Assembly (NCBI GenBank): GCA_964538455.1
Contig: CAZIDZ010000019.1
Span: 1 to 52,791 of the forward strand
Direction of reading: 5' to 3'
From: JAZDLX01 sp964538455
Lineage (GTDB): Bacteria > Electryoneota > Electryoneia > Electryoneales > Electryoneaceae
DNA: 52,791 nt
Shown: piece by piece, positions 26,166 to 34,905 of the stretch
Position numbering within the stretch: position 1 is the first letter of the stretch
Layout: each line of letters starts with the position of its first letter
The notes under the pieces: generated by a model
The model's input: the letters and a program-made list of their open reading frames with translations, nothing else
What the model was told of the DNA's origin: nothing
Databases searched by the model: none
Made by a program: the position numbers and the translations under genes

Positions 26166-27797
26166 TCAGGCGGGGTGAGGATGGCGTTGGCGGACAATCC
26201 AGCCGTAGAGGGCGAGGAGAGCCAATTCCGTGCTGACGAAGAGGATGATGGGCAGTGGCACGCCGACGGCTTCTCCCTTGGCATAGCTGTGGAGCCCCGC
26301 GAGGTAGTAGTTCACGCCGTAATAGGTGACGAGGATCAGCAGGAATCCGCAGAGGCTGGATACCGCCAGGCCGCGCTCTCGAATCCATCCCTGGCTGTGG
26401 GCGTGGATCACACCGAGGTAGAACAGCCACGTGATCAGCGCCCAGGTCTCCTTCGGGTCCCATCCCCAGTAGCGCCCCCACGCGGAATGGGCCCAGATGC
26501 TGCCAAGCAGGATTCCGACGATCAGGAACAGGACCGCGTACTGCATAAAGCGGTACAACGCCTGGCTGATTCCGGCGAGGCTGCGGGAGTTGCCGGGGCG
26601 GACGGTATCGACGAAGAGATAGGCGTGCCCGGCGCCCATCGCGAGGGTGCCCGATGCGTACCCCAGCAGGATCACGATCACGTGGATATTCAGCCAGACG
26701 CTTTTCAACGCCGGCACGAGCGGGTTGATCGCCGGGCTGAGCGAATGGTGTGCGGCGATGGTCAGGTTCGCAAAGCCGATCACGGCGGCAACCGGAATCA
26801 CCAGCCGGCGGCTGACTCCGCGGATCGGAATCTGGGAGAGCAGCAGCGCTCCCCAGGTTGCGGTGATCAACGATTCGTACATGTTCGACCAGGGGGCGCG
26901 TCCGCCGATGTAGAAGCGCAGCGCGAGGCCGAAGGTGTGCACAACCAGACCGGCGACCAACGTCCAGCGCGCGGCTGCGGTCAGTGCGTTGGGTCTCACC
27001 CAGACGCTGGTCAGCATCAGCAGCAGAGTGATCAGGTAGAGGACGCGCGCCCAGGTCCACGGATCGAACCTGCGATAGAAAACCTCGACCCGAAGCCTTG
27101 TCCGGTTGAAATCGTCCCCGTGCCACGCCTCGAGATCGAGCTTCAGCCGCTTTGCCGCAGTCTCGAAAATCTTTGGGTTGTCGTGACGGTACGCTTCGAT
27201 CAAACCCGTGTAGGCGAGGGCGACGCGGTAGGCGTTCTCGCTGCTGTCGGAGGTCAGCGCCTGCGGCGAAAGCCAACCCATCTGGGGTGTTTCCCGGTTG
27301 GGAAGAATCTTCAGCCCTTCATGCGTCAGGATTTCCTGGAGCAGGTTCAGGCGGTTCATCACCTCAACCACCTTGTCCTGCTGCACGGTGAGGTTCAGTC
27401 CCTGCTGCTGCGCACTGGCCGCGTCCATCGCCAATTCACGAATGTGTGTGTTCGCCAGGATTTCCTGCATCGAATACCGTTTTCGATCCCGATCGAGTCC
27501 GGCGGCGCGGAGCAGGGGTTCGTAGGCGACCGGAACCATTTGTTCGACGTAGGCCGATTCCGGAAAGGCGATCCAGCGCATCAGCGTCGCTGTGGGATCT
27601 TCGCCCTTCCAGCGGCGCACTCCGGTGACCTCCTGCACGGCATCCGCGGCGAAACTGATGAAAGGGCGCACCCGTCCGCCGTAAAGAATAGGCACTTCCT
27701 CGAGGTTTTTTTCCGCGGCCGGTGTCAGCACCGGTTGGGCGTGAACGAGGGTTCCCGTCGCAGCGAGCAGGACAAGCGCGAGCAGTGTACGTTTCAT
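26166..27797 (-). CDS. ccsA: Cytochrome c biogenesis protein CcsA-like (system II)
   Basis: A 543-residue membrane protein of the haem-handling family. An N-terminal signal-like segment and a ~230-residue periplasmic domain precede about eight membrane helices. The haem-binding WWD motif is WGRYWGWDPKETW near residue 430, with flanking conserved His residues in the membrane (AAHH, NIHVI, IHAHSQ). With ResB it exports haem and attaches it to apocytochromes c on the periplasmic side. It follows the resB gene on the same strand with a 19-base gap, so the two are an operon. The large N-terminal domain resembles the extended form found in some Bacteroidetes-type relatives. Confidence 0.9.
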   Translation of the reverse strand: MKRTLLALVLLAATGTLVHAQPVLTPAAEKNLEEVPILYGGRVRPFISFAADAVQEVTGVRRWKGEDPTATLMRWIAFPESAYVEQMVPVAYEPLLRAAGLDRDRKRYSMQEILANTHIRELAMDAASAQQQGLNLTVQQDKVVEVMNRLNLLQEILTHEGLKILPNRETPQMGWLSPQALTSDSSENAYRVALAYTGLIEAYRHDNPKIFETAAKRLKLDLEAWHGDDFNRTRLRVEVFYRRFDPWTWARVLYLITLLLMLTSVWVRPNALTAAARWTLVAGLVVHTFGLALRFYIGGRAPWSNMYESLITATWGALLLSQIPIRGVSRRLVIPVAAVIGFANLTIAAHHSLSPAINPLVPALKSVWLNIHVIVILLGYASGTLAMGAGHAYLFVDTVRPGNSRSLAGISQALYRFMQYAVLFLIVGILLGSIWAHSAWGRYWGWDPKETWALITWLFYLGVIHAHSQGWIRERGLAVSSLCGFLLILVTYYGVNYYLAGLHSYAKGEAVGVPLPIILFVSTELALLALYGWIVRQRHPHPA

Positions 27798-27816
27798 GGC
27801 AGGTGCCCTTTGCCGT

Positions 27817-28599
27817 TCAGGTTCTCGCCTCGTGCGGCGGATACCGTTTGCGCAACCAGGATTTCAGGAATACGATTACCGCGAGACCAACGGACATGAT
27901 CGTGAAGCCGGTGAAGATTACGGGCGTTCCCGGGTTTTTCAGCACGCTGAACACCGAAGAGGCGGGATCGCCGGGAACATAGCTCTGCTGGGCGATCACA
28001 TAGCCGCGCAGCATCAGCGGATCGTTCACCCGGATCGTGTGGCGGTACTCACGGCCTCGCTCCGGATCGGTGGCCACGACCGTGCTGCGGTAGTCGCTGG
28101 CCATGTTCGTGCCAGGGTAGGTGTGCAGCTCGAATTTTTGCAACGTCAGCATGAAACCCAGCGGCACCGCGTAGGTCGCTTTCTGACCGTTCTGCACGAA
28201 TTCCGAGACGAAGGAATCCGTGGTTTCGCCTTCCGTGAGAAAGATCTGGCCCTGACGCTGTCCCGCACGCCCGTAAATCGATCCGATGAGGATCACGATC
28301 ACGCCCAGGTGGGCCAGCAGCCACCCCATCTGGTGCGGTTTGTAGGGCCAGCGCTTGATCGTGCAGGTGATCTGGTTGATCCCGAGCAGGCCGATCAGCG
28401 CGTCCATCAGGGGACTGCGGTAGATTGCGGCGAGGGCGGCTTCGGTGCTGAATTTGGTCTCGACGATGGTTCCCGCCACCAGCATGATGGCGATCCCCGC
28501 GAGAAGAAAGAGGGTCAATTTCACTGAAGTGATGAACTCCCAAAGAGGACGCAGGGGTTTCATGAATCGCTCGTGCTGAAACGGTGGCAGGGTGTTCAT
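27817..28599 (-). CDS. resB: Cytochrome c biogenesis protein ResB/Ccs1-like
   Basis: A 260-residue membrane protein with about four helices: residues ~26-46, two around 65-75 and 93-108, and a last one near 225-247. A periplasmic domain (FLTEGETTDSF... to QQSYVPGDP) lies between the third and fourth. This is the ResB layout, but shorter than typical ResB proteins (400 or more residues); the missing periplasmic part may be supplied by the N-terminal domain of the adjacent CcsA. It is the promoter-proximal gene of the pair. An in-frame Met at residue 13 is an alternative start. Confidence 0.82.
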   Translation of the reverse strand: MNTLPPFQHERFMKPLRPLWEFITSVKLTLFLLAGIAIMLVAGTIVETKFSTEAALAAIYRSPLMDALIGLLGINQITCTIKRWPYKPHQMGWLLAHLGVIVILIGSIYGRAGQRQGQIFLTEGETTDSFVSEFVQNGQKATYAVPLGFMLTLQKFELHTYPGTNMASDYRSTVVATDPERGREYRHTIRVNDPLMLRGYVIAQQSYVPGDPASSVFSVLKNPGTPVIFTGFTIMSVGLAVIVFLKSWLRKRYPPHEART

Positions 28600-28697
28600 T
28601 CACCCGTAATCTTAGGATTTCCAAACAAACAAGTGTACGCCGGGAACTCGGGGCAGTCAAGCGGCTGGAACGTGCTTTGCGGAGCGAGGGAGGGGGA

Positions 28698-28800
28698 AAA
28701 TTAAAAAGGGGACACGTACCTTTTAATTTGCAGATTGTTCCACTTTGATACGCATGGAAGTCGGCAAGAAATTAAAAGGTACGTGTCCCCTTTTTAATTT
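28698..28800. repeat. Perfect 32-bp inverted repeat, 39-base spacer
   Basis: The left arm is at 28698-28729 and the right arm at 28769-28800; each is the exact complement of the other (core AAAAAGGGGACACGTACCTT). Each arm is itself a partial palindrome (AAATTAAAA...TTTTAATTT). The right arm overlaps the stop codon (28794-28796) of the DUF697 gene. The form resembles REP/BIME-type paired repeats mobilised by RAYT transposases, but that identity is inference. It could also act as a terminator for the minus-strand gene. Confidence 0.85.
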
Positions 28801-29849
28801 GTACCTCGCTTCCGTTTGAAACCGAAAAGCGGTTTGAGATTTCTGCTCTGTTTCACAGATGATGTTTCATCGGAACTCGCTGTTTCTGAACGGTCATGCT
28901 CCCGTTTTCTCCGTCTCGGGATGATTTTCTCAAACCCGTGGTGAAGCAGGATTCCGATCACATCCCGCGCCCAGCGGTGCAGACGGCCACGGTAGCGCCG
29001 CACCGCTTCCTCACCGGACCAGGGACGGTAGCTGCGGCAGCGGTCGATGGCGGCGTGGCCGGCCACCGATGTCAACAGGCCGCTGAACAGGCCCTCGCTG
29101 AACGCCTCCGCGAACATCCCCACTTTCGGCATGTAACGGGCGAGCCCCGCCCAGATGTTGTCCATCGCGTTGAGCAGGTTTACCGCCGCCACGACCTTTG
29201 CGACGTCGTAGAAAACCCTCAGGGTCTCCCGCACAGCCGGACGTGTCCGGTAAACGCGGAGGATGCGGTTGATCATCCGCAGGTTGCGTGCGAGCACGAT
29301 GTAGAGGTCGACGCTGCGGTAGGGGGAGAGCGCCGTCCCGATGGTCACCAGCCCCACGTTGTCCGAAACGATCCTTTCCGCTTCGGTGTCCAGCCGTTTC
29401 AGCAGGGGGGCGATGTATTCGTTCTCCACTCGCTGCAAATCTTCGCGGATGGTGCCCGGTTTCGGTTTCGAGGCGAGCAGGTGGTCAACCTCGGAGCGAA
29501 GTTCGTTCAGCCCTTCCGGTGTACCGTTTAAAAGCAGGGGATTCATCTCGAGGCGTCCCGTCACGCGGTCGAGGTAGCTCAGGGCCTCGCTGATCTGCCG
29601 CTGTGTGACGGGGGTGTCTTCTGGAAGGATCGGGGGTGCGAGCGCCGTTCGGTAGGAGAACAGTGCCCGCAGCTGCCAGATCAGGTAGAGGCCGAGCAGC
29701 GCTACAAACGCGAGAAATCCGTATCCGGCGAGGGGATTGAGATCCCGCAGGGTTTCGTAGGCCCGCAACGTTTCCAGCACGGCGAACAGGGTCAAACCGA
29801 CGCCGACAACAATCGCGATGCGTTTCAGTACGTTCAGGATCTCGCTCAT
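28794..29849 (-). CDS. DUF697/YcjF-like membrane protein
   Basis: A 351-residue protein with two N-terminal membrane helices (residues ~8-28 and ~40-62), then a helical cytoplasmic region with the DUF697 pattern (ALSPYRSVDLYIVLARNLRMINRILRVY). Length and arrangement match YcjF of Enterobacteria (about 350 residues), whose role is unclear. The C-terminal ~45 residues are charged, ending RKRGTN. The stop codon TAA lies in the right arm of the 32-bp inverted repeat, so the tail may have been altered when the repeat arrived. The start at 29849 has GAGAGG upstream. Confidence 0.72.
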   Translation of the reverse strand: MSEILNVLKRIAIVVGVGLTLFAVLETLRAYETLRDLNPLAGYGFLAFVALLGLYLIWQLRALFSYRTALAPPILPEDTPVTQRQISEALSYLDRVTGRLEMNPLLLNGTPEGLNELRSEVDHLLASKPKPGTIREDLQRVENEYIAPLLKRLDTEAERIVSDNVGLVTIGTALSPYRSVDLYIVLARNLRMINRILRVYRTRPAVRETLRVFYDVAKVVAAVNLLNAMDNIWAGLARYMPKVGMFAEAFSEGLFSGLLTSVAGHAAIDRCRSYRPWSGEEAVRRYRGRLHRWARDVIGILLHHGFEKIIPRRRKREHDRSETASSDETSSVKQSRNLKPLFGFKRKRGTN

Positions 29850-29951
29850 CCCTCTCACTTCTGAATTGCCTGAACAGGAAGAGCATGCTCGCAACGCAGA
29901 TTTTTCAGCCTTGTGAGCGTACTGCCTCAGGTGCAGGAAGCAGGTATGTCG

Positions 29952-31361
29952 CTACTTGTTCAGGATTTCTGACCAGATGTCTTCGACCTGACGATGATAA
30001 TCCGGTTCGCCGCCGGTGCGCTGCCACATCCCCTTGCCGTCCTGTTTGTACAGGTCCTGGCCGCCGCCGTCGGCAATGGTTTTCAGCCAGTCGAGCGCCC
30101 GGTCCACCTCTTCCTCGGTGTTGTAAAGGCCGAAGGAAATGCGGACTGCGCCGGGCACCTCCGATTTGTCTCCGTTCCGCATTCTATCGCGGTGTTTTTC
30201 GATCTCTTCCGGGCTGACGTGGAGCAACTGAAGGACGAAGGGGTGGGCGCAGAAACAGCCGTTGCGGACCCCAATTCCGCCTTCTCCCGCAAGTATGGCC
30301 GCGACCAAGCCGTGCGGAACGCCGGGAAGGTTGAGCGCGACGACGCCGACACGGCGGTCCAGGTCCTTCTCTTCAGCGAATCCGTATATTTCCGCGCCGA
30401 TTTTTCCAAGTCCGGCGAGGAACTTCCGCGTGAGCCGTTTTTCAATCTCCTCCAAGGATGCAAAGCCGATCTTTTTCAACGCCTTCATTGCGGTCGCCAG
30501 GGTGATCGCGCCGAGTACGTTCGGGCTGCCCGCCTCCTCGCGTTCCGGAGGCGCTGCCCAGTCCACGGCATGCGGCTCGACGACGAGCACCGCACCTCCT
30601 CCGCGCAACGCCGGCGAACTCTCGCTCATCACGTCCTTGCGGCCGATCAGCAGGCCGCCGCCGAACGGAGCGTACATCTTGTGCCCCGAAAGGACTAGGA
30701 AGTCGATCAGCTCGCCGTTCGGCAATTTCATCGAAATCGGTTTGTGCGGCGCGAGCTGGGCCGCGTCAATCAGAATCGGTACGCCGTGTTTGTGTGCCAC
30801 CGAGGTCAGCTCTCCGATCGGTTGCAGGGTGCCGACGACGTTTGACGCCCCCGTCAGGCTGACGAGCCGCACACGTTTGCCCTCGACTTTCAATGTATGA
30901 TCGAGAGCGTCGGGATCGATCAGGCCGTCGTCCGCCACGGGGACGCGCACGGTCCTGCCCCGTTCTCGCCAGGGGAGGTCGTTGGCGTGGTGCTCCACAT
31001 CGCTGATCACGATGCTGCGGTCGTTGTCACGCGGGAGCATCCGGGCGAAGCGGTTGATCGAATCCGTGGTGTTGCTGGTGAACACCGCGCAATGCACATC
31101 GGGATCCGCACCGACGAAGTCCATGGCCACGTCACGGCTGAGATCGTACCATTCGCTGGAAAGCTGGCTCTTGTACCCGGCGCCGCGATGGATGCTGGCG
31201 TAGACCTCCATCAACTGCTCCGATGCGGCTTGCGCTGCTTTCAACGCAGGAGTCGAAGCGGCGTTGTCGAAGTTTATGTATTTTATCTTGTTACCATTAC
31301 CAAGTGGGATCTCGCGATCGACTCCGGTCACGAGCGAACGGTAGGGATTTTGGTCGGCCAT
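29952..31361 (-). CDS. Class V aminotransferase / cysteine desulfurase-like enzyme
   Basis: A 469-residue PLP enzyme. The cofactor Lys is in LSGHKMYAP, with the upstream His pair (DVEHHAND) and Asp in ILIDAAQ as in the SufS/Csd group. A Cys in GVRNGCFCAHPF occupies the position of the catalytic desulfurase Cys. It may therefore mobilise sulfur or act on another amino acid; no Suf or Isc scaffold genes are near. AGGAG lies before ATG 31361. The extra ~60 C-terminal residues are not typical. It is transcribed divergently from the macro-domain gene. Confidence 0.85.
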   Translation of the reverse strand: MADQNPYRSLVTGVDREIPLGNGNKIKYINFDNAASTPALKAAQAASEQLMEVYASIHRGAGYKSQLSSEWYDLSRDVAMDFVGADPDVHCAVFTSNTTDSINRFARMLPRDNDRSIVISDVEHHANDLPWRERGRTVRVPVADDGLIDPDALDHTLKVEGKRVRLVSLTGASNVVGTLQPIGELTSVAHKHGVPILIDAAQLAPHKPISMKLPNGELIDFLVLSGHKMYAPFGGGLLIGRKDVMSESSPALRGGGAVLVVEPHAVDWAAPPEREEAGSPNVLGAITLATAMKALKKIGFASLEEIEKRLTRKFLAGLGKIGAEIYGFAEEKDLDRRVGVVALNLPGVPHGLVAAILAGEGGIGVRNGCFCAHPFVLQLLHVSPEEIEKHRDRMRNGDKSEVPGAVRISFGLYNTEEEVDRALDWLKTIADGGGQDLYKQDGKGMWQRTGGEPDYHRQVEDIWSEILNK

Positions 31362-31511
31362 AAAGGGGGACTCCTGGTCAGGTTCCCGTCTTTGGTGCGT
31401 TCCGAATTTGGGCAACGGGGCCTCCGATTGCAATCAATCGGCTCCTCCTGGAAAGGATTATGCCGGTCGAATGAAAATTGCCAAGCTCTGAATAATCATT
31501 CTCGAACGGCC

Positions 31512-31517
31512 TATAAT
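31512..31517 (+). promoter_or_regulatory. Possible -10 element (TATAAT) for the macro-domain gene
   Basis: An exact TATAAT lies 94 bases before the start at 31612, in the divergent interval 31362-31611. The hexamer 17 bases upstream (TGAATA) is a poor -35 match, so support is weak. Confidence 0.25.
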
Positions 31518-31611
31518 TCGCCGAGTGCCTCCCGCTCAGTGCAGGGATTCTGTTCTCAACTTGTCCGCAGGGATGAGTATACTATCCCAGGATAGGGAGA
31601 GGAGGATGAAA

Positions 31612-32175
31612 ATGAACCAGGTCAAACGTTCGTTCACTCATTCCTCCGGAAGCGAGGTCGCCCTCGTTCTCGGCGACATCACCGTCGAGGAGGTGGATGC
31701 GATTGTGAACGCGGCCAACAGCCGGCTGGCCCACGGCGGCGGTGTCGCGGGGGCGATCGTGCGGCGCGGTGGGCCCGGAATTCAGGAGGAATCGAACCGT
31801 GTCGCGCCTGTGGAGGTGGGCCACGCGGCGATCACCGGCGCGGGGAAACTGAGCGCTGCGTATGTCATCCACGCTGTGGGGCCGCGGTGGGGTGAGGGGG
31901 AGGAGCACGAGAAACTCGCGAGCGCGGTCCGTTCCTCCCTGGTGCTCGCCTCGGACTATCAGTTGGCGTCCGTCAGCATGCCCGCGATCAGCACCGGGAT
32001 CTTCGGATTTCCCCTCGAGACTGCGGTTACCGTGATTCTCGGCGAGATCCGGAAAGTGCTCGACGAAGGCGTCGCTCCGAGCCTGAAACAGATTCGTCTA
32101 GTCGTTTTCGATGAACGCTCGCTGCACGCCTTCGAAGCGCAATGGAGAGGCGCCTGGGGGTTGGGAGTGATTTAG
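31612..32175 (+). CDS. Macro-domain protein
   Basis: A 187-residue macro domain of the type that binds or hydrolyses ADP-ribose derivatives. Motifs are GDITVEEVDAIVNAANS, the glycine-rich HGGGVAGAIVRRGG and the second loop ISTGIFGFP. GGAGG at 31601-31605 points to the ATG at 31612 rather than the one at 31606. The 3' end overlaps the convergent flippase gene by four bases. It is likely cytosolic; candidate substrates are ADP-ribosylated proteins or O-acetyl-ADP-ribose, not distinguishable here. Confidence 0.9.
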   Translation: MNQVKRSFTHSSGSEVALVLGDITVEEVDAIVNAANSRLAHGGGVAGAIVRRGGPGIQEESNRVAPVEVGHAAITGAGKLSAAYVIHAVGPRWGEGEEHEKLASAVRSSLVLASDYQLASVSMPAISTGIFGFPLETAVTVILGEIRKVLDEGVAPSLKQIRLVVFDERSLHAFEAQWRGAWGLGVI

Positions 32176-33644
32176 CCGGCGCCGAACCGCTGCTTCCACC
32201 AACGGACGAATCCGGAGCGCTCGGCGGGGGTGAGGATGAACCGGATCCAGAGCACGGGCAAACCGAGGGTCAGGATTCCCCGTACGATCAATCCGGCTGC
32301 TGTCTCGAGCAGCATTGCTCCCAGCGCGAAGGCGGCGGCCACCGACAGCGTAATCCACATGACCCGGCTCCACTCATAGGGAACGCGGTATCGGTTGTGG
32401 ATGTATACGTACACCCCGCCTGCAATGACGACGTAGGATGCGACTGTCAGCCAGGCGGAAGCCATATACCCGTACACCGGGACCAGCAGCCCGTTTCCAA
32501 CGATGTTCACCGCCGCCGCGATGCCGATCACCACCGGAATGATCTTCGTCTTCTTTTCGATGTAGACGCCGACGATGAAGTTCGCTTCCATGCCGTTGAA
32601 CACGTGCGCGAGCATCACGATCGGGATCACGGCAAATCCCGCCCAATAGTCCGGCGCGATCAACGGGCCAATGCCGGGAAGCGGGAGTTTCAACAGGGGA
32701 GCGAGGAAGAAACTCCCGGCGAGCCAGATCCAGCCTACGAACAGCAGGTAATAGGTGAACACTCGGGCGAATGTTTCGCGGGCGTCCTCATCATTCGCCG
32801 TCTGCAGGAAAAATGGCTGCCAGGCATACCGGAACGCCTGCGCCACCATATTCATCAGCATCGCGATGCGGTACCCCGCCGAATAGATCCCGGCTTCGTC
32901 CACTCCCAGGAAATGCTCGATCCATTTCCGATCCGAAAACTCCACAGCGACCATGAAAAGCTGCGACGGGAGGTTGGGCAGGCCGAAGAGGAACCATTCT
33001 CTCATCCGGCCCCAACGCCATTCGAAGGATAGCCTCGGCAGAGCGAGGATCAGCAGCACGGCGAGTACGGTGATGCTCGTCCAGAGAAACGCGTAAAACG
33101 CTCCGAGCACCCCCATCTTCAATCCGCCGACCAACCAGACGTTGAGCCCGATGTTGACGATGACGTTGAGCAGTTTCACGAGGGAAAAGGCGAGCGGGCG
33201 CCGTCCGATTCGCAGCCAGGTGAAAATGTGCAATGAAAGTGCGTCGAGCAGGAGAACGCCCGCGCTGATCCGGGTGATCGTGATTTCGGTCGCCCCGGCA
33301 TTCGACACCACCATCCGCGCCACATCCGGCGCAAAAGAGACCAGCACCAGACTCAGCGACCCTCCGATAAACAAAGTCTGCACGAGCAGGCCGCCGAGAT
33401 CTTTTCCCTGTCGCTGCCGTTCCGCCGCGGCGGAAAAACGCAGCAGAGCGATGTCCATGCCGTGGATGTACAGCGGCTGCAGCAGGGTGACGAGCACCAT
33501 GAACAGGGCGTAAACGCCGTATTCCGCGGGTGAGAGCAGGTGGGAGTAGTAGGGGAGCAGCAGGAACGCCACCGCGCGCGCGGCAATCGTCCCCACACCA
33601 TAGACAGCGGTCTGCTTCGTCAGCGAGCGGATCTTGGCGAACAT
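32172..33644 (-). CDS. Polysaccharide flippase (Wzx/MVF-type)
   Basis: A 490-residue integral membrane protein with about 12-14 helices, starting with the typical polysaccharide-biosynthesis N-terminus (KQTAVYGVGTIAARAVAFLLLPYYSHLLSPAEYGVYAL). It is predicted to flip lipid-linked oligosaccharide across the inner membrane. It is the third gene of a minus-strand set (FemAB-like, GT-C transferase, flippase), with one base between it and the transferase gene. Confidence 0.9.
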   Translation of the reverse strand: MFAKIRSLTKQTAVYGVGTIAARAVAFLLLPYYSHLLSPAEYGVYALFMVLVTLLQPLYIHGMDIALLRFSAAAERQRQGKDLGGLLVQTLFIGGSLSLVLVSFAPDVARMVVSNAGATEITITRISAGVLLLDALSLHIFTWLRIGRRPLAFSLVKLLNVIVNIGLNVWLVGGLKMGVLGAFYAFLWTSITVLAVLLILALPRLSFEWRWGRMREWFLFGLPNLPSQLFMVAVEFSDRKWIEHFLGVDEAGIYSAGYRIAMLMNMVAQAFRYAWQPFFLQTANDEDARETFARVFTYYLLFVGWIWLAGSFFLAPLLKLPLPGIGPLIAPDYWAGFAVIPIVMLAHVFNGMEANFIVGVYIEKKTKIIPVVIGIAAAVNIVGNGLLVPVYGYMASAWLTVASYVVIAGGVYVYIHNRYRVPYEWSRVMWITLSVAAAFALGAMLLETAAGLIVRGILTLGLPVLWIRFILTPAERSGFVRWWKQRFGAG

Positions 33645-33645
33645 G

Positions 33646-34905
33646 TCACACTCCCAGCCAGGAGAGGTAGGGCAGCAGGATCAGCAGGAAGATAACCCAG
33701 CCGAGAGCCAGCGCTTTCCTGGATGGCAGCACCCAGAGGGGAGCGCCGAATACAAGGGCCAGCACCGGGCCGGCGCCGACAAGAAACCGCGGGTCCGTCT
33801 GGTCGAAACGGAGGCCGTAGTAGAAAAATCCCCCCAGCGTGCACAGCGCACCCACCGACCAGATGGCGAGGACCTTGTCGATTCCCAGGGTGCGTGCGGC
33901 GATGACCACCCGCCGCCAGTGGAAGGATATCCACGCCAGCGAAAACAGGCACACCGCGGGAAAGAGCAGCGCGGGGATTTTGACCACTTTGAAATGCCAG
34001 AATTGGGGCCAGGGGGACTGGATCGAGAGCAGGGTCGCTGCAGTGAGTTCGCGCAGTGTCAGGTTTTGCCCCCCGAGATTCACCGAAGCCATACCCAGCA
34101 ATGCACCGTAGGTTTTATAGCGAATGATCCAGAGCGGCAGTGTCAGCAGCAGCACGGCGAGCGCCATTCCCGCGGCAGATCCCATTTTCCGCTTCCAGGA
34201 GCCTTTGACGCCGACCCAGGCGGTCACCGCCACCATCGGCATCAGTGGCAGCGACGATAGCTTCGTATAGACTGCCGCGCTCGCCAGCAGCGCCAGTGCG
34301 GTCCATTCCTTCCAGTCGAACGGGCGCAGCAGGGCGCTGGCGGCAACCAGGTATAGCACCGAGGCCGTAAGCGCAAACAGCGAATCGTTGTTCACCGTGG
34401 CCGCGTGGATCAGTCCGATCCCGAGCAGCGTGTCCGCAAGGATCAATGGACCGCGGGTTGCCGCGTCCGGCAGCGCACGCAGGATTGTGATCAACGCCAG
34501 CGCCCAGAGAATCATCGAAAAAAGCCGGAGCAGCACGGGGACCTGCAAGTCCGTGGGGTGCAGCCGCCACAGGGGAGCGGCGATGCTGTAATAGAGCGGC
34601 GGCTGCCAGTATTCGAAGTCCCCGCGCAGAAACGCGCCGGGTTCGTGAACGGAGACCGACTGGGGTGGCGTCCCCCCGACGTTGGCGGAATAACGGACGT
34701 GGTTGAGGTGCGCGTACTCGTCGTCGTAGGAGGGCAGAAAGGCCGTCTGGTCGAGCCGCACCGCCGCGCCGAACACCACGACCAGACGCAAAATGACGCC
34801 AACCAGCAACGCGGCGAAGGCGTACGCCGGAATTCCCATGCGGCTCGAAATCCGCAGCAACGGCGAAATCTCCTCGCGCCGTGGTGCCGGGGATGGCTCG
34901 CTCAC
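33646..34905 (-). CDS. GT-C-type membrane glycosyltransferase
   Basis: A 419-residue polytopic protein with about ten helices. The first periplasmic loop carries an acidic pair (PSYDDEYAHLNHVRY) as in dolichyl/undecaprenyl-phosphate sugar transferases of the GT39/ArnT type, followed by EYWQPPLYYSI. It should transfer a sugar from a lipid carrier in the periplasm. GTG 34905 is chosen because it overlaps the upstream stop as GTGA with GGTGGA before it. A longer reading to 34962 would intrude into the upstream gene. Confidence 0.82.
   Translation of the reverse strand: MSEPSPAPRREEISPLLRISSRMGIPAYAFAALLVGVILRLVVVFGAAVRLDQTAFLPSYDDEYAHLNHVRYSANVGGTPPQSVSVHEPGAFLRGDFEYWQPPLYYSIAAPLWRLHPTDLQVPVLLRLFSMILWALALITILRALPDAATRGPLILADTLLGIGLIHAATVNNDSLFALTASVLYLVAASALLRPFDWKEWTALALLASAAVYTKLSSLPLMPMVAVTAWVGVKGSWKRKMGSAAGMALAVLLLTLPLWIIRYKTYGALLGMASVNLGGQNLTLRELTAATLLSIQSPWPQFWHFKVVKIPALLFPAVCLFSLAWISFHWRRVVIAARTLGIDKVLAIWSVGALCTLGGFFYYGLRFDQTDPRFLVGAGPVLALVFGAPLWVLPSRKALALGWVIFLLILLPYLSWLGV

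Noticed and set aside
26058..27899. Long + strand open frame antisense to ccsA
   Set aside because: It is rich in Arg, Gln and His without domain features and covers a gene with clear WWD and membrane-helix signals on the other strand.
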